Shown: positions 7,481-15,607 of the stretch, piece by piece
How the letters are laid out: every line of letters starts with the position of its first letter
How positions within the stretch are numbered: the first letter of the stretch is position 1
From: Gammaproteobacteria bacterium
GTDB lineage: Bacteria; Pseudomonadota; Gammaproteobacteria; Steroidobacterales; Rariloculaceae
Assembly: GCA_017577365.1 (NCBI GenBank)
Contig: PKRJ01000050.1
Location: 1 to 28,571, forward strand
Reading direction: 5' to 3'
DNA length: 28,571 bases
The notes under the pieces: generated by a model
The model's database searches: none
What the model was told of the DNA's origin: nothing
What the model saw: the letters and a program-made list of their open reading frames with translations, nothing else
Translations under genes and position numbers: made by a program

Positions 7481-8449
7481 TCAGCCGCTGCCTTCGCCGG
7501 TGAGCTCGATCGACAGGGCTCGGAGCTCCGCGCGCGCCTCGCCGTCATAGGCCTGCGCGTGGGCGCGCCCGACGTCGAGACCGTTGAAGAAGAACCCCGA
7601 ACGGCCCTCGAGCTCGGGTGACACGGCGAGCTGCATCACCGCCCGCGCGCCTTCCTCGACCGTGCTGCGCGGCGCGATGCCCGCCCGCTCGACCATCGAC
7701 GTGTTCATCAGCGTCGCCGGATGAAGACTGTTCGCCGTGACGCCCGAGCCCTGCAGCCGCTCGGCGAGATCGATCGTGAACATCACGAGCGCGAGCTTGC
7801 TTTGCGCATAGGCTCGCGCCGGCGAGAAGCCGCTCTCGAGCATCACGTCGTCGAAGTCGATCGGCTGCTGCGCGATCGACGAGACGTTGATGATCCTCGC
7901 GGGCGCGCTCCGCTCGAGCAGCGGCAGCAGCCGGTGCGTCAGGACGTAGGGCGCGAGATAGTTGACGGCGAAGACGAGCTCGTGACCGTCCTCGCTGAGC
8001 CGCCGCTCGTCGGTGCCGTCGGTCCAGATGCCCGCGTTGTTGATCAGCAGATGGAGCCGGTCGTGATTCGCGAGCACGGTCTCGGCGAGCCCCCGCACTT
8101 CGGCGAGCGATCCGAAGTCGGCGGCGTAGAACACCGCTCGACCGCCGGAGGCCTCGACCTCGCGCACCGTCTCCGCGCCGCGTTGCCGATTGCGGCCGTG
8201 CACGATCACCGTCGCGCCGAGGGCGCCGAGCTCCCGCGCGGCGACGCGGCCAAGCCCGTCCGTCGAGCCGGTCACGAGCGCGGTCTTGCCTCTCATCGAC
8301 ACGCCCTCCCATGCACTGTCGCCGCGTCGAGACGCTTCCGACTGCAAGCCCTGCTGAGCGGCGACCCTCGACGCGGCGGCTACGGCTGCGGCTGCCGTGC
8401 CCGTGATCAGCAACCGTCGTCTCGATAGTACGACCTCGTCGTGCTGCAT
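7481..8449 (-). CDS. Tat-exported short-chain dehydrogenase/reductase
   Basis: This 322-residue SDR starts at the ATG at 8449, which has GGGAGG 5 nt upstream. The frame continues to 8491 but without a ribosome site. Residues 9-15 read SRRRLLI, followed by an Ala-rich hydrophobic stretch and a possible cleavage site ASRVAAQ near 32, a twin-arginine signal. The SDR domain follows: TGSTDGLG (residues 60-67, nucleotide binding), NNAG at 137-140, Ser190/191 in INVSS, and Tyr214 with Lys218 in YAQSK. Its layout resembles the retinol dehydrogenase/WW-oxidoreductase-like SDRs, but the substrate is unknown. Tat export fits an enzyme that folds around NAD(P) before leaving the cytoplasm. It is divergent from the small lipoprotein gene. 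Confidence 0.88.
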   Translation of the reverse strand: MQHDEVVLSRRRLLITGTAAAAVAAASRVAAQQGLQSEASRRGDSAWEGVSMRGKTALVTGSTDGLGRVAARELGALGATVIVHGRNRQRGAETVREVEASGGRAVFYAADFGSLAEVRGLAETVLANHDRLHLLINNAGIWTDGTDERRLSEDGHELVFAVNYLAPYVLTHRLLPLLERSAPARIINVSSIAQQPIDFDDVMLESGFSPARAYAQSKLALVMFTIDLAERLQGSGVTANSLHPATLMNTSMVERAGIAPRSTVEEGARAVMQLAVSPELEGRSGFFFNGLDVGRAHAQAYDGEARAELRALSIELTGEGSG

Positions 8450-8673
8450 TCGATCCTCCCCGTCCGGTGCGGCCGCCGGGAATCCCCCCATTTTTCGCTA
8501 CGAAGAATCCGCGTCGCGAGATTCTTCGCGTTCGTTCGATTTTGCCAATCGTAGCGGAAATTCCTGTGGCTGCGGGAATGTCCGCGCTCGCGCACGAACG
8601 TGGCATGGATATTGCTCGAAGCGCTGGACACTTTGTGCCGTTCGAGTGGAGCGAAGACTTTCAAGGAGTGACC

Positions 8674-8970
8674 ATGCGCAAGATAGTGACAGTGGTAGCG
8701 CTCGGCATCGCCGGGTGGGTGCTCGCCGGATGCGAGCAGCAGCAGGACACCCTCGAGCCGGCGACGGGTCTTCCGCAGAACGAGAGGGAAGGCGACTCCG
8801 ACATCCAGATTGGCAGAGGCGATCCGATCGACGAGCCGGAACGCGAGCCGGCGGCACCGCCCGTCGAGCGCGAGATCGAGCCGAACGTCATCCCGGGCGA
8901 CCAGGGCGCGGGCGATCGACCGCAGACCCAGCCGCAGGACCGGCCCGTCAGCCCGGAGCCGCAAAACTGA
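8674..8970 (+). CDS. Small Pro/Glu-rich lipoprotein
   Basis: This 98-residue protein starts at the ATG at 8674, with AAGGAG at 8663-8668 and a 5-nt gap. Residues 1-20, MRKIVTVVALGIAGWVLAGC, are a textbook lipoprotein signal with lipobox LAGC and Cys20 as the lipidation site. Glu21 follows, so Lol sorting would send it to the outer membrane. The rest is low-complexity, rich in Glu, Pro, Asp, Gln and Arg, with repeated EPE and PQ motifs and no predicted fold. A structural or spacer role in the envelope is possible, but nothing shows a specific function. The frame is open upstream to 8467 but without coding character. It is followed 93 bp later by prpC. Confidence 0.8.
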   Translation: MRKIVTVVALGIAGWVLAGCEQQQDTLEPATGLPQNEREGDSDIQIGRGDPIDEPEREPAAPPVEREIEPNVIPGDQGAGDRPQTQPQDRPVSPEPQN

Positions 8971-9063
8971 TAGCACTCTGAAGCGGCGCGCGCCGCTCGA
9001 AGGAGCGGTGCGCCCGATCGAGACCGAGCGTGCGGCGCGGTAGAGTTCCAAGCGAGGGCGCTG

Positions 9064-10203
9064 TTGCGGAGCCTACCGGTGAAGGGAAACGGCGACACCG
9101 CGGGGCTTGCCGGCGTCATCGCCGGAAAGACGGCGATCTGCGCGGTCGGCGAAAATGCCTCGAGCCTTCGCTACCGCGGATACGACGCGTTGGAACTCGC
9201 CGAGCACGGAAGCTTCGAGGAGACCGCGTACCTGCTCCTGACCGGCGCCTTGCCGAGTCGCGCGGAGCTCGCGCGCTTCGACGCGCGCCTCGGCGCGGGG
9301 CGGTCGCTGCCGTCCGAGCTCCGCCGAATGCTCGAAGCGATGCCGGCCGAGTCGCATCCGATGGACGTGCTGCGAACCGGCTGCTCGCTGCTCGGTCAGC
9401 TCGAGCCCGAGGCGGACCGCTCGCGAGAGGTCGATTGCGCGATCCGACTCGTGGCGGCGTTGCCGTCGATGCTGCTCTACTGGCACCGATACGTCGCCGA
9501 CGGAGCAAGAATCGAGACGTCCACGGACGACGAGTCGATCGCCGAGCAGCTCTTGCATCTGCTGCATGATGAAGCGCCTAGCGACGCGCACCGCAAGATG
9601 CTCGACGCGTCGCTGACGTTGTATGCGGAGCACGAGCTCAACGCGTCGACGTTCACGGCAAGGGTCATCGCGTCTACGATGTCCGATCTCCACTCCGCGG
9701 TGACCGGTGCGATCGGCGCGCTGCGCGGGCCGCTGCATGGCGGCGCGAACGAGGCGGCGATGGCGCTGATCGAGCGCTTCTCCTCTCCGGAAGAAGCGGC
9801 CGAGGAGGTTCGGCGCATGCTCGGCCGTAAGGAGCGCATCATGGGATTCGGGCATCGCGTCTACCGCACGTCCGATCCGCGCAACGCGCCGAGCAAGCGG
9901 ATGGCGAAGCGCCTCGCGGCCGAGAGCGGCGACACGCGCCTTTTCGACGTCGCCGAGGCGATCGAGCGCGTGATGTGGGAAGAGAAACGGCTCTTCGCGA
10001 ACGCCGATTTCTACTCGGCGTGCATTTATCGCTACCTGGGCATTCCGACGAAGCTTTTCACGCCGATCTTCGTCTGCGCGCGAGCGACCGGCTGGTGCGC
10101 GCACGTGTTCGAGCAGCGGGCAGACAACAAGCTGATACGGCCGAGCGCCGAGTACGTCGGCCCGGCGCCGCGGCCGTATCTGCCGCTCGAAGCACGCGGT
10201 TAG
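9064..10203 (+). CDS. prpC: 2-methylcitrate synthase / citrate synthase family protein
   Basis: The protein has 379 residues from the TTG at 9064 (GAGGG 5 nt upstream). A GTG at 9079 is an alternative start. Active-site residues of the citrate synthase fold are in place: His225 in LHGGANEAAM, His264 in GFGHRVYR, and Asp315 in NADFYSA. The length and the segment ASTFTARVIAST match PrpC, which condenses propionyl-CoA with oxaloacetate in the methylcitrate cycle. Short citrate synthases share much of this, so acetyl-CoA use is not excluded. No prpB, prpD, acnD or prpR gene lies beside it. Its stop overlaps that of the convergent methyltransferase gene by 4 bp. Confidence 0.88.
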   Translation: MRSLPVKGNGDTAGLAGVIAGKTAICAVGENASSLRYRGYDALELAEHGSFEETAYLLLTGALPSRAELARFDARLGAGRSLPSELRRMLEAMPAESHPMDVLRTGCSLLGQLEPEADRSREVDCAIRLVAALPSMLLYWHRYVADGARIETSTDDESIAEQLLHLLHDEAPSDAHRKMLDASLTLYAEHELNASTFTARVIASTMSDLHSAVTGAIGALRGPLHGGANEAAMALIERFSSPEEAAEEVRRMLGRKERIMGFGHRVYRTSDPRNAPSKRMAKRLAAESGDTRLFDVAEAIERVMWEEKRLFANADFYSACIYRYLGIPTKLFTPIFVCARATGWCAHVFEQRADNKLIRPSAEYVGPAPRPYLPLEARG

Positions 10204-11294
10204 CTCGGCGTCCCCTTGCGCACCACGTACCAGAGATTCTGCACGTCGTGCGCGAGCTCGTTCTTCTCGATCGAGCGGAAGCCGGCGCGCGTGAGATACT
10301 CGCGCGTCTTCTCCTGGCCCCACATCGCGCCGAGCCCCTCGCCGCCCTGCGCGAGCGACACCGTCATGCAGTGCATGCACGAGATCGTGTAGAGCAACGT
10401 GCCGATCGGATGCTCCGTATCCTTGTGAACGTGGCCGGAGCCGCCGATCTCCTGCATCAAGTACACGCCGTCGTCGCGCAGCGTCCGGTAGATGCCTTTC
10501 AGCACGTTCAACGGGCGCGCCTGGTCGTGGATAGCGTCGAACGTCGTCACGAGATCGAATGCGCCGGGAGTCGCCCATTGGTCGAAGTCGCTCAGGTCGC
10601 GCACGATGAAGCTCAGGTTGTCGAGCCCCCGAGCGTTCGTCCTCGCGAACTCGATCGCATCGGCGGACAAGTCGATCCCGACGAAGCGGCTTCGCGGGAA
10701 GAGCGTCGCGAGCCTTTTCAAGATCATCCCCCGCCCGCAGCCGAGATCGAGCACGTCGATGCCGCGCTCGAGCCGTTCCACGAGACCGGGCACGAGCGGC
10801 AGGATGTGGCTCTCGAGCGACGAGAGCACGCTTTGGCCGCTGTCCTCGGCCATCACCTCGTGGAAGCGGGTGAACCGCTCGTACGGCACGCCGCCGCCGT
10901 GGCGGAAGCACTCGACGATATCCGTCTCCACGGCGCCGAGCGTCGCGATGTACTGCGCGAACACGGCCATGTTGTCGGCGGCCGCGGCGCGGGTCAGGCA
11001 GGCGGCGTGCTCCGGCGGAAGCCGGTACTGCCGCGTCGCCGGGTGGTAGGCGACGACGCCGGACGTGACCATCGCGCCGAGCCACTCGCGCACGTAGCGC
11101 TCGTTCAGGCCCGCCGCGGCCGCGATCCCCTCGCTCGTCGACGGGGCGAGGCGCGACATCGTGTCGAACAGGCCGGTGCGATGACCGACGGAGATCATCA
11201 GGCACAGCGCGCCGTCGTTCAGCGCCTGCAGAAGTCGCTCGGCGAAGGCCTCCTTCCGGTCCGGGGCTGCGATATCCAGGGTCGAAGCGTTCAT
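10200..11294 (-). CDS. Class I SAM methyltransferase with N-terminal winged-helix domain
   Basis: This 364-residue protein has a helical or winged-helix N-terminal part (residues 15-95, with AAAAGLNERYVREWLGAM as a recognition-helix-like segment). A Rossmann methyltransferase domain follows, with motif I DLGCGRG at 183-189, the acidic ribose-binding position in FVGIDLS near 208, and TTFDAIHD as motif IV. The layout is like that of Rv2258c-type and O-methyltransferase/dimerisation proteins. The substrate is unknown. The ATG at 11294 has AAGGAG 8 nt upstream. It is divergent from the GlxA-type regulator, with 105 bp between starts, so that regulator may control it. CMHCMTVSLAQGGEG near 303-317 is a conserved-looking Cys/His-containing loop. 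Confidence 0.85.
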   Translation of the reverse strand: MNASTLDIAAPDRKEAFAERLLQALNDGALCLMISVGHRTGLFDTMSRLAPSTSEGIAAAAGLNERYVREWLGAMVTSGVVAYHPATRQYRLPPEHAACLTRAAAADNMAVFAQYIATLGAVETDIVECFRHGGGVPYERFTRFHEVMAEDSGQSVLSSLESHILPLVPGLVERLERGIDVLDLGCGRGMILKRLATLFPRSRFVGIDLSADAIEFARTNARGLDNLSFIVRDLSDFDQWATPGAFDLVTTFDAIHDQARPLNVLKGIYRTLRDDGVYLMQEIGGSGHVHKDTEHPIGTLLYTISCMHCMTVSLAQGGEGLGAMWGQEKTREYLTRAGFRSIEKNELAHDVQNLWYVVRKGTPS

Positions 11295-11363
11295 CTCGCG
11301 GGCTCCTTGGGTTCTGGCAATCTCGAGTGCGAGACAGCCTAGTCGGGCCGCGGCCGCCTGCGT

Positions 11364-11369
11364 TAGAGT
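11364..11369 (+). promoter_or_regulatory. Candidate -10 box of the GlxA-type regulator
   Basis: TAGAGT lies 30 nt before the ATG at 11400, which would give a leader of about 24 nt containing a GAAGCGGA ribosome-site-like stretch. A convincing -35 is not visible. Confidence 0.25.
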
Positions 11370-11399
11370 CGTTTAGGACAAGAAGCGGACATATGTGCC

Positions 11400-12473
11400 A
11401 TGCCGGTCTCGGGAAAGCTCGTCGTCGCCGTCCTCGCCGTGCCTGAATCGACGGCCGGCACTCTTTACGGGATGTACGAGGTGCTCGAATCCGCGGGGCG
11501 GGATTGGAGCGCCGTGACGGAGGGCGTGCTCGGCGAATCCCGGATCCGGCCGATCATCGTGTCCGCCGACGGGCGGCCGTTCCGTACGACGAACGGGCTC
11601 GCCGTCGAGCCGAGCTGCACGCTGGACGAGTGCGAGGCACCGGATGTCGTCGCGATACCGGACCTGTCGATCACGCCTTCCGAGGCCATCACCGGCCGCT
11701 ACCCGCGGGAGATCGAGTGGCTCAAGCGGCTCGACGCGCGCAGGGTCACGTTCGCGACCGCGTGCACCGGCGCGTACCTCCTCGTCGAGGCCGGGCTTCT
11801 CGACGGCCTCGACGTCACGACGCACTGGGCGTACTGCGACGCGATGGCGGCGCGCTATCCCAAGGTGCACGTCCGTCGGAACCGCGCGCTCGTGGTCGCC
11901 GGCGAGGGCAGGTTCATCATGGCGGGCGGCGGATCGTCGTGGAACGATCTCGCCCTTTATCTGATCGCGCGGTTCGTCGGCGCGGAGGAGGCGATGCGCG
12001 TCGCCCGGCTTCATCTGCTCGAATGGCATCACGTCGGTCAGCAACCGTTCGCGGCTTTGACCGCGTGCGGAAGGACCGACGACGCCGTGATCGCGCGATG
12101 CCAGGAATGGATCGCGATGCACTACGAGCAGGATGCGCCGGTCGCGGCGATGGCCCGCATCAGCGGATTGCCGGAGCGGTCCTTCAAGCGTCGGTTCACG
12201 CAAGCCACGGGCATGTCTCCGCTCGAATACGTGCATGCCGTGCGCCTCGAGGAGGCGAAACACCTGCTCGAGACGGGCGAGCTTCCCGTCGACGCGATCG
12301 CGAACGAGGTCGGCTACGGGGATGCGAGCTTCTTCTCGCGCCTGTTTCGCCGCAAGGTGGGTTTGACGCCCACGCAGTACCGGCGGCGCTTCAAAGCTTT
12401 GCGAGACGCGCTCGAGCGCGGCGAGGCGGCGCGCCAGGATGACCGAATCGCCGAAGAGCGGCGGAGCGCGTGA
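11400..12473 (+). CDS. GlxA-type AraC-family transcriptional regulator (DJ-1/PfpI sensor domain)
   Basis: This 357-residue protein has an N-terminal DJ-1/PfpI-like domain (about residues 6-205) and a C-terminal AraC helix-turn-helix domain (about 235-333). The DJ-1 nucleophile elbow is ATACTGAYLL with Cys122, so the reactive cysteine is kept, which many GlxA regulators lack. The DNA-binding part shows the two AraC helices: MARISGLPERSFKRRF and IANEVGYGDASFFSRLF, followed by KVGLTPTQYRRRF. Related regulators control catabolism of choline, carnitine and amino acids, but the ligand here is unknown. It is transcribed away from the methyltransferase gene, its likeliest target. The last 20 residues are charged and probably disordered. 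Confidence 0.92.
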   Translation: MPVSGKLVVAVLAVPESTAGTLYGMYEVLESAGRDWSAVTEGVLGESRIRPIIVSADGRPFRTTNGLAVEPSCTLDECEAPDVVAIPDLSITPSEAITGRYPREIEWLKRLDARRVTFATACTGAYLLVEAGLLDGLDVTTHWAYCDAMAARYPKVHVRRNRALVVAGEGRFIMAGGGSSWNDLALYLIARFVGAEEAMRVARLHLLEWHHVGQQPFAALTACGRTDDAVIARCQEWIAMHYEQDAPVAAMARISGLPERSFKRRFTQATGMSPLEYVHAVRLEEAKHLLETGELPVDAIANEVGYGDASFFSRLFRRKVGLTPTQYRRRFKALRDALERGEAARQDDRIAEERRSA

Positions 12474-12499
12474 TCGGGCGTCGGGTCCAAGAGCCTTCC

Positions 12500-12528
12500 T
12501 TGTATTTCCTCCGGGCGAATGGAATATT
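12500..12528 (+). promoter_or_regulatory. Candidate promoter of the MoxR/DUF58 operon
   Basis: TTGTAT (12500-12505), a 17-bp spacer and AATATT (12523-12528) lie in the only AT-rich patch of the 94-bp gap before the first gene of the operon. Both boxes are partial matches (3/6 and 4/6). The leader would be about 33 nt and ends with GGGGAG just before the ATG. Confidence 0.35.
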
Positions 12529-12567
12529 GCGCCGCGGGGCGAGAGTCACGGAGCGACGAGGGGAGCC

Positions 12568-13386
12568 ATGTACTCGAAGCCGGTAGCGCCGCTGCCGATC
12601 GGCGCGGTGCTCGACGACGGCTTCTCGCTGTATCGGCATTCGATCAAACGAGCCTTTCCGTTCGCATTCGCGTCGGCGGTCGCCGCGTCGATCGTCAATC
12701 GGTCGATGACCGACGCGTCGGTCGCCGGCGACGGGGGAGCGTTATGGCTCGAGGCGGCGGGCATGCTGCTCGCTTCCGGCGTATCGCTGTTTCTGCTCGT
12801 TCCCGTCATCGCGACGATCAAGGCGGTCCACGACGGCCGTGCGTTGCGGGCCGCCGATGCGTTGCGTCTCGCGGCGCAAAGGTTCCTCCCCGTGCTCGGC
12901 GTCGCCGTGCTTTATTCATCGATGCTCTTCGTCGGCGCGCTCCTTCTTCTGGTCGCGCCCGGCGTATGGACGCTCGTTCTCTCCGTCGTCGCGGTGCCGG
13001 CCGCCGTCTGGGCGCTCGTCGCTTTCGTCTTCGCGCTGCCGGTCGTATGCGTCGAGCGCAAGGGCGTGCTCGAAAGCCTGCGATACAGCTTCGATCTCGT
13101 GAAGGGCCGCTGGTGGCGCACGGCGGCGGCGCTCACGGTCGGAGCGCTCGTCCTCTACGTCTTCATGGGATCGGCGGTCGGCGCAGTGATCGCGTTCCAA
13201 GGCGACAGTCTCGTCGTCGACGGGCAGGTGCGCTTTCCTTGGTATGTCGATGCAATCGTCCTCCCCATGGCGACCGCCGCGCTGATGCCGCTGCTGTACG
13301 CGCTGCTCGTCGCGCTGTACGCCGACGCGAAGCTGCGGCACGAGGGCGAGGATATCGCGGCGCGCATCGCCGCTTTGGAAACGTGA
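12568..13386 (+). CDS. Multi-pass membrane protein, first gene of the MoxR operon
   Basis: This 272-residue protein starts at the ATG at 12568, preceded by GAGGGGAGCC. An upstream ATG in frame (12439) lies inside the regulator gene and lacks a membrane-protein character. About five or six hydrophobic segments are visible, for example AAGMLLASGVSLFLLVPVIA, FLPVLGVAVLYSSMLFVGAL, VLSVVAVPAAVWALVAFVFA and ALTVGALVLYVFMG. The segment VERKGVLESLRYSFDLVKGRWW is a pattern shared with glycerophosphodiester phosphodiesterase membrane-domain and YciC/DUF975-like proteins. No catalytic residues are recognisable. It is translationally coupled to the next gene through a GTGA overlap, so it should act in the inner membrane with the MoxR/DUF58 proteins. 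Function is unknown. Confidence 0.8.
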   Translation: MYSKPVAPLPIGAVLDDGFSLYRHSIKRAFPFAFASAVAASIVNRSMTDASVAGDGGALWLEAAGMLLASGVSLFLLVPVIATIKAVHDGRALRAADALRLAAQRFLPVLGVAVLYSSMLFVGALLLLVAPGVWTLVLSVVAVPAAVWALVAFVFALPVVCVERKGVLESLRYSFDLVKGRWWRTAAALTVGALVLYVFMGSAVGAVIAFQGDSLVVDGQVRFPWYVDAIVLPMATAALMPLLYALLVALYADAKLRHEGEDIAARIAALET

Positions 13387-14342
13387 CGGCTCGGCTCGCA
13401 GCTCTCGCCGCCGTGCTGCTCGTTTCGACGAGCGGCGCCGCCCGCGCGGACGACGAGTCGGACGGCGTGCTTCCGGCGCTCGAGGCATGCACGGACGCGC
13501 TGCACGAGCTCGCCTCGTCCCGCGGCGACCCGCCGTCCGGACGGCTCGGCGACGTCTGCGCGGAGCTCGCCGCGGAGCTCGACGATCGCGTCTGGGGCGA
13601 AGCGTTGGTATCGACGAGCGCAGAGGACCTGTCGGTCCCCGCATTCGGCGAGCTCGGCCAGCTGATCGCGCACTACGAGCGGCCGAGAAGCGATCCGAGC
13701 GGGCTCGACGTCGACGAGCTCGCGCGCATCGTCGAGTCGCTGGGCGCGCTCGAGCCGGTCGTCGAGCTCTCGCCGTGGCAAAGAATCGTGCGCTTCGTTC
13801 GAGAACGGCTCGGCCTCGACGACGACGGGAACGCCGGCGATTGGCTCGCCTGGCTGAGGCGCGTCGGCTTGCCCGAGGACTGGCAGCGCGGCATCGTCGT
13901 CACGCTCGGCATGCTCGCCGCGGTCTTCGTCATCGTCGTCGTCGCGAACGAGCTCGCCGCACGGCGCGCCGCGAGCGCGGAACGGGGAGCGGGCGCCGGA
14001 ACGGCGCCGCTCGGACGCGTGCTCGGTGTCGACGATATCGAGCGTGCCGCTCCGGCGAGTCAGCCCGCGCTGCTCCTTTCGCTGCTGCTCGCGCGCCTGC
14101 GCGAACGTTTCGGCGACGCAGTGCGCGAAAGCATGACCCCGCGCGAGCTCGCGGCCGCGGTCGGCGCGCTAGGACTTTCGCGTCGCGACGATTTCGGTCT
14201 CGTCGCCGAGGCCGCGGAGCGCGTCGTTTTCGCCGGATGGCGCCCGGAGGCGGCCGATGCCGCGGTCGTGCTCGCGCGCGCTCGCGCGGTGCTCGACGAG
14301 CTCGACGGCAACGCGGTCGGGCAAGCGGCGAGGGGCCGATGA
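13383..14342 (+). CDS. DUF4129-like envelope protein
   Basis: This 319-residue protein starts at GTG 13383, which overlaps the preceding TGA (GTGA, 13383-13386). Residues 1-22 are a signal peptide ending SGAARAD. A periplasmic region of about 145 residues follows, then a single membrane span at about 170-189 (IVVTLGMLAAVFVIVVVANE). The cytoplasmic tail is about 130 residues. It contains SMTPRELAAAVGALG and AAERVVFAGW, which resemble the DUF4129 motif found in genes next to MoxR and DUF58. The long reading frame visible upstream of 13383 belongs to shadow sequence of the membrane-protein gene. The role is unknown; the topology suits coupling a periplasmic domain to the cytoplasmic MoxR. Confidence 0.8.
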   Translation: MTARLAALAAVLLVSTSGAARADDESDGVLPALEACTDALHELASSRGDPPSGRLGDVCAELAAELDDRVWGEALVSTSAEDLSVPAFGELGQLIAHYERPRSDPSGLDVDELARIVESLGALEPVVELSPWQRIVRFVRERLGLDDDGNAGDWLAWLRRVGLPEDWQRGIVVTLGMLAAVFVIVVVANELAARRAASAERGAGAGTAPLGRVLGVDDIERAAPASQPALLLSLLLARLRERFGDAVRESMTPRELAAAVGALGLSRRDDFGLVAEAAERVVFAGWRPEAADAAVVLARARAVLDELDGNAVGQAARGR

Positions 14343-15607
14343 GGGAGAGGCTCGTCACCGCCTGCGGTGCGCTGCTCGCGCTCCTCGTGCTTTACGCCGC
14401 GTTCTTTCAATCGACGAGCGCGCCGGTCACTCGCCCGGTGACGCCCGAGACCGGCCGCAACGGCTACGCCGCGGTGAGCCGCTGGCTCGAGTCGGCCGGC
14501 TACAGGGTGATCAGCTTCAGGGAACGATACGACCGGTTGATCGAGCAAGAGTTCGAGCCCGCGCCCGCGTTTCCGTTCAGCGGCAACGTGCTGATCACGA
14601 CGATGCCGCACTCGATTCCGGTGCGGTCCAGGGAGCACGAGCACCTGAAGGCGTGGATCCGCAGCGGGAACACGCTGCTCATCCTCGCGGCGCTAGACGA
14701 TAGGCCGGAGTGGAGCCCGTCGGGCGCGGACGCGCGCTTTCTCGGCGACTTGCAGATCATGTCGGGCCTGCGGTTCGTGCCGCATCGGACGGGCAGCGCG
14801 CCCTACGCGGAACCTTCGACGGTCCCGGCCGGAACGGCCGTCGAGCTCGCGCCGCTCGAAGGGCATCCGTTGATGGAGGGCGTGTCGGCGTTACGCGGCT
14901 ACTCGGACTCGCGCAGCGCGATCTGGGTACCGATCGAGCCTCGACCGTTCGGGGACGGCGATCGCGTGCTGCTCGGCATCGCGACCGAGCGGACGACGGG
15001 CGTGCACGCCGCGTGGCAGCGCGTCTACGGAAACGGGCATATCATCGTCGTCGCGAGCGGCACGCTGCTCACGAATCACGTCGTCGCCGACTCCGACGCC
15101 GGGCGATTCCTCATGAATCTGATCCGTCATCACCTCGAAGAGGACGGCGCGGTCATTTTCGACGACATGCACCAAGGGCTTTCCGCGCGATACGATGCCA
15201 GCGCGTTCTTCCGGGATGCGCGCTTTCACCGCACGCTGTGGTTCCTGCTCGGCGCGTGGCTCGTCTACGTGCTCGGCTCGAGCAATCGTTTCGCGCCGCC
15301 GATGCCGGCGTCGACGGCGCCGACGCAGCGCGATTTCATCGAGGCGGTCGCGGGGTTCATGGCGCGCCGGCTCGACGAGCGCGACGCCGCGAGGTCGCTG
15401 CTCGATGCGTGGTTCGACGAGGTGCGCCGGGCACGGGGACTCGCGAGTCGCGAGCCGCCCTGGGCGACGCTCGAAGCGATACCGACACTCGACGCGGCGA
15501 CTCTCGAGCGTCTGCGGCAGCGCTACGAGGCGCTCCAGTCGGGCGCGAACGTGGACCTGGTGGAGCTGCAGAATCTGTTGAGGTCGGCGAGAGAGGCGAT
15601 CGGATGA
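14339..15607 (+). CDS. DUF4350-like membrane-anchored protein
   Basis: This 422-residue protein starts at ATG 14339, overlapping the preceding stop as ATGA. An N-terminal span (residues 5-23) anchors it. A periplasmic domain follows (about 25-297) that begins TPETGRNGYAAVSRWLESAGY and contains an alpha/beta core with LKAWIRSGNTLLILAALDD and NGHIIVVASGTLLTN. This is the pattern of DUF4350, a GATase-like fold without an evident catalytic Cys. A second span (about 298-313, TLWFLLGAWLVYVLG) leads to a helical cytoplasmic tail of about 110 residues. Proteins of this type are regularly found with MoxR and DUF58. Its next gene, moxR, again begins in an ATGA overlap. Confidence 0.82.
   Translation: MRERLVTACGALLALLVLYAAFFQSTSAPVTRPVTPETGRNGYAAVSRWLESAGYRVISFRERYDRLIEQEFEPAPAFPFSGNVLITTMPHSIPVRSREHEHLKAWIRSGNTLLILAALDDRPEWSPSGADARFLGDLQIMSGLRFVPHRTGSAPYAEPSTVPAGTAVELAPLEGHPLMEGVSALRGYSDSRSAIWVPIEPRPFGDGDRVLLGIATERTTGVHAAWQRVYGNGHIIVVASGTLLTNHVVADSDAGRFLMNLIRHHLEEDGAVIFDDMHQGLSARYDASAFFRDARFHRTLWFLLGAWLVYVLGSSNRFAPPMPASTAPTQRDFIEAVAGFMARRLDERDAARSLLDAWFDEVRRARGLASREPPWATLEAIPTLDAATLERLRQRYEALQSGANVDLVELQNLLRSAREAIG

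Noticed and set aside
9073..11205. A 710-codon open frame on the - strand covering the antisense of prpC and part of the methyltransferase gene
   Set aside because: It spans two real genes in shadow frames and has the Arg/Ala/Gly-rich composition of antisense GC-rich DNA.
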